Assembly: GCA_027064085.1 (NCBI GenBank)
Contig: JAMOQH010000061.1
Coordinates: forward strand, 1-53,355
Direction of reading: 5' to 3'
Source: a bacterium
GTDB taxonomy: Bacteria; UBP6; JAFGXH01
DNA: 53,355 nt
How positions within the stretch are numbered: the stretch's first letter is position 1; every line of letters begins with the position of its first letter. Below, piece after piece: positions 51,276 to 53,355 of the stretch. Position numbers and translations under genes: made by a program. Under the pieces are notes generated by a model. The model was not told the DNA's origin. It saw only the letters and a list, made by a program, of their open reading frames with translations, and made no database searches.

Positions 51276-52784
51276 TTAGTTTATTTCGTAGATGTTACTA
51301 TATTTATCTATTAGATAATCAGTATAGTATTTAGAATTAGGCTCTTCTCCTGTTGCAATAATCATTAATTCGGAAGGGTCTTTTAATTTACCATATTGGT
51401 GAATATTTTTATTTAAATAATCTTTTATTTTTGATAATTCACCCTTCTTAAGAGTTGCTTGAATATCTATAGTTTTACTCATTTTATTCATAATTTGAGA
51501 AGCGTTTGCACTTCCTAGAGCATAAGAAGGAAAATATCCAAATAATCCTGCCGCCCAATGTACATCTTGTAAAACACCTTCAGCATCATTTTCTATATCT
51601 AGGCCTAAGTACTCCTTAGTCATTTTATTCCATATTTCTGGCAAATCTTTAACCTCAATTTTTCCTTCAATTAATTGCTTTTCTATTTCATATCTAAGCA
51701 TAATATGTAATGAATATGTTAATTCATCTGCTTCAACCCTAATTTTTGATGGTTTTGCCTTATTAATTGCAAGATAGAAATCATCAATTGATATATTTTT
51801 AAGGTTTTCTGGAAATGTTTCTACTAATTTATTGTAAATTGGTATCCAAAATTCCTTTGTTCTCGCTATGAGATTTTCGTAAAGTCTAGATTGGGATTCA
51901 TGTATACCCATAGAGTTGCCTCCTCCTAGTACTGTATCCCAAATATCATCGCCTATATTTTGTTCGTATATAGAATGTCCTGTTTCATGTATAGTTCCAA
52001 ATATGGAAGTTTGCAAAAAATCTTCATGATATCTTGTTGTCATTCTTACATCGTATTTATTTAATCCCATTGAAAAAGGATGCAAACTTTCTTTTAACAT
52101 ACCTCTATTGAAATCAAAACCTAAATATTCAGCAATAAACTTTGAAAATTCTTTTTGTTTTTCTGTATTATATTTTAATTTTAGTAATTTATCTGATATT
52201 TTGTTTTCTTTAGCTTTAATTTTTTCAATAAAAGGAACTAATTCCTTTTTTAATGTGTCAAAGAAAATATCTAGTTTTTTGACTGTGATATTAGGCTCAT
52301 AGTCATCAAGAAGAGCATCGTAAGGGTGCTCATCATATCCTTTATATTCTGCATATTTTTTACTATATTTAACTATTTTTTCTAAATAAGGTTGGAATTT
52401 ACTGAAATTATTTTCAGCTCTTGCTTCGCCCCATATTCCTTGTGCATTTGCAATAAGTTCTTGGTATTCTCTATATTCTGCAACAGGAATTTTTTTTATT
52501 CTTTCTATATCTTTTTGAGTTTCAATAACAGATTTTTTATCTATCTCATTTAATTTATCTAAATTTTTTCCTAAAAAATTAATAGCAGAAATAAATTTAT
52601 CTTCAGTTAAAATATTATACTTTATTTCACTGTAAAAACCTAATAGTCTAGAAGCCCTTCTTATGCTTTCCTTTGGAGCACCGGTTTCTAAGTCCCAATG
52701 AACTATACTTTCTGAATGGTTATAATTCATAAGATCTATGAGTTTAGCTTTAAAATAGCTTAGATTTTCTGTCAATGTCTTCAT
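51276..52784 (-). CDS. Carboxypeptidase Taq (M32 metallocarboxypeptidase)
   Basis: Zinc carboxypeptidase of family M32, 502 aa (family about 500). It removes C-terminal residues broadly except Pro, in the cytoplasm. Signatures: HWDLETGAPKES near the start, the HPF motif (LHPFSMG), DVRMTTRYHEDF, the zinc site HETGH (H266, E267, H270) and the third ligand Glu in GIHESQSR (about E296). RVEADELTYSLH and GYFPSYALGS follow. The start is the ATG at 52784 after GGAGGT; a longer in-frame reading to 52865 lacks a ribosome site and crosses the promoter. It is transcribed alone. Confidence 0.97.
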   Translation of the reverse strand: MKTLTENLSYFKAKLIDLMNYNHSESIVHWDLETGAPKESIRRASRLLGFYSEIKYNILTEDKFISAINFLGKNLDKLNEIDKKSVIETQKDIERIKKIPVAEYREYQELIANAQGIWGEARAENNFSKFQPYLEKIVKYSKKYAEYKGYDEHPYDALLDDYEPNITVKKLDIFFDTLKKELVPFIEKIKAKENKISDKLLKLKYNTEKQKEFSKFIAEYLGFDFNRGMLKESLHPFSMGLNKYDVRMTTRYHEDFLQTSIFGTIHETGHSIYEQNIGDDIWDTVLGGGNSMGIHESQSRLYENLIARTKEFWIPIYNKLVETFPENLKNISIDDFYLAINKAKPSKIRVEADELTYSLHIMLRYEIEKQLIEGKIEVKDLPEIWNKMTKEYLGLDIENDAEGVLQDVHWAAGLFGYFPSYALGSANASQIMNKMSKTIDIQATLKKGELSKIKDYLNKNIHQYGKLKDPSELMIIATGEEPNSKYYTDYLIDKYSNIYEIN

Positions 52785-52810
52785 TTTACCTCCTATAAAC
52801 AAAGCGTTAT

Positions 52811-52839
52811 ATTGTAACTTAAGTTGTTGATATTTACAA
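52811..52839 (-). promoter_or_regulatory. Promoter of the M32 carboxypeptidase gene
   Basis: Minus-strand TTGTAA (52834-52839), 17-base spacer, TACAAT (52811-52816), about 27 bases upstream of the start. The remaining gap to 53010 shows nothing I can name. Confidence 0.5.
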
Positions 52840-53010
52840 GTAATAAATTTTTCTTGTAGGAGCAAATCTTAAAAGTTTTATTTTTTTGTTTTTATTAATA
52901 CTCTCCATTTGTTACTTAAGTGTATGTAATAAAGTTTATGTATTTGCAAATAAGTTTTTAAATAACTTTAGTGAAGATATAAACATTTAACAGATTGCTA
53001 TATAGGCCAA

Positions 53011-53355
53011 TTATAATTTATATGAAAGACCTAAATAAACAAAATATGTATTATTAAAACTTGTTGTATAGTAGTCTACGTTACTATAGGATTTAGAATA
53101 CTCGATAATTGAACTCTCTAAAGACAAGCTAAAATCACCAAACATAAGTATAAGTCCTAAAGCGGGTTTAATCTGTCTATAATATACAGGTTTTTCTCCA
53201 TTATCTGCTAAAATAGGAAAATATATCAATGCATCTCCTTTCAGTGAAGCATAAATATCAAAATTCTTTGACTTTAAACCTGTTGTGAAGCCTAAATTAC
53301 CACCTATAATAGGAATAGATAAGTATGCAGAAGAAAAAGTATCAAGATAAAAAAA
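53011..53355 (-). CDS. C-terminal part of an outer-membrane beta-barrel protein (cut by window edge)
   Basis: An open frame runs from the window edge to the stop at 53011-53013, giving 114 residues with no start of its own; a TTG at 53229 is internal. The sequence alternates polar and hydrophobic/aromatic residues in 9-11-residue strands separated by Gly/Asn turns (IPIIGGNLGFTTGLK, FDIYASLKGDALIYFP, NNTYFVYLGLSYKL). It ends in a hydrophobic residue after an aromatic, consistent with a transmembrane beta-barrel. No family is identifiable from this part. Confidence 0.65.
   Translation of the reverse strand, partial: FFYLDTFSSAYLSIPIIGGNLGFTTGLKSKNFDIYASLKGDALIYFPILADNGEKPVYYRQIKPALGLILMFGDFSLSLESSIIEYSKSYSNVDYYTTSFNNTYFVYLGLSYKL

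Noticed and set aside
1-53355. Sigma-54 (-24/-12) promoters for the activator at 5176-7308
   Set aside because: I looked for TGGCA-N7-TTGC-type sites in intergenic regions and saw none that I trust; a position-weight scan would be needed.
1-53355. Mobile elements, phage genes, toxin-antitoxin or defence systems
   Set aside because: No transposase, integrase, terminal inverted repeats, nuclease/methylase sets or typical small toxin pairs are visible.

Overview
The window is 53.4 kb of very AT-rich, gene-dense DNA from a Gram-negative bacterium. No gene-free gap exceeds about 250 bases. Genes ending in TGA (for example tatD) show that UGA is a normal stop, and TTG or GTG starts are common. Lipoprotein signals, a SurA/PpiC-type foldase and outer-membrane beta-barrels indicate a double membrane. 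Several features recall deltaproteobacterial or myxobacterial-type lineages: MJ0042 zinc ribbon plus GYF plus TonB-like (AgmX/GltJ-type) proteins, EGF-like and MopE-like cysteine-rich modules, a Lcl-rich lipoprotein, and a protease tail resembling MYXO-CTERM. The base composition is far lower in GC than classical myxobacteria, so I place it only as a low-GC relative of Myxococcota/Bdellovibrionota-type bacteria. That placement is inference. I see no integrase, transposase, phage gene, CRISPR array or rRNA.

Layout. 0.1-5.2 kb (+): operon of tatD, a TPR/zinc-ribbon membrane protein and glycogen phosphorylase. 5.2-9.4 kb (-): LysR regulator, a cysteine-free U32-like protein and a GAF-GAF sigma-54 activator. 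9.6-10.2 kb (-): MarC-family membrane protein. 10.5-16.0 kb (+): secreted papain-like protease with EGF-like repeats, then an overlapping cluster of a small beta-barrel, a TPR protein, a lipoprotein and a metallophosphoesterase. 16.2-17.3 kb: Mrp/ApbC Fe-S carrier. 17.4-24.2 kb: a 2253-residue multidomain surface lipoprotein closed by a strong terminator. 24.4-27.2 kb (-): an AgmX/GltJ-like trans-envelope protein and queG. 27.4-31.6 kb: small coiled-coil protein, PpiC/SurA-like foldase, tRNA-Ser(GGA), zinc-ribbon protein, miaA, deoB. 31.8-36.0 kb (+): M19 dipeptidase, then a secreted TIM-barrel/EGF/golvesin protein overlapping a SUMF1-like lipoprotein. 36.1-45.0 kb (-): 12-repeat acidic lipoprotein; operon of LETM1-like, YdjM-like and short pyruvate-kinase-like proteins; subtilisin with EGF modules. 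45.1-51.2 kb (+): pseudokinase-GYF-TM-AgmX protein, lipoprotein, rsmE, then a cysteine-rich repeat lipoprotein. 51.3-53.4 kb (-): M32 carboxypeptidase and the 3' part of a beta-barrel gene cut by the window edge.

Overall, ordinary housekeeping genes for tRNA and rRNA modification, nucleoside salvage, glycogen use and Fe-S delivery are interleaved with a large secreted, disulfide-rich repertoire: two proteases, a TIM-barrel protein, and EGF, PPC, Lcl and carbohydrate-binding-like modules. This suggests life on particles, polymers or other cells. The most distinctive feature is a pair of proteins sharing a GYF - transmembrane - AgmX/TonB-like tail. One carries a zinc ribbon in front, the GltJ/AgmX order known from myxobacterial gliding, and the other carries a catalytically dead kinase. 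Together they suggest a modular cytoplasm-to-outer-envelope machine.
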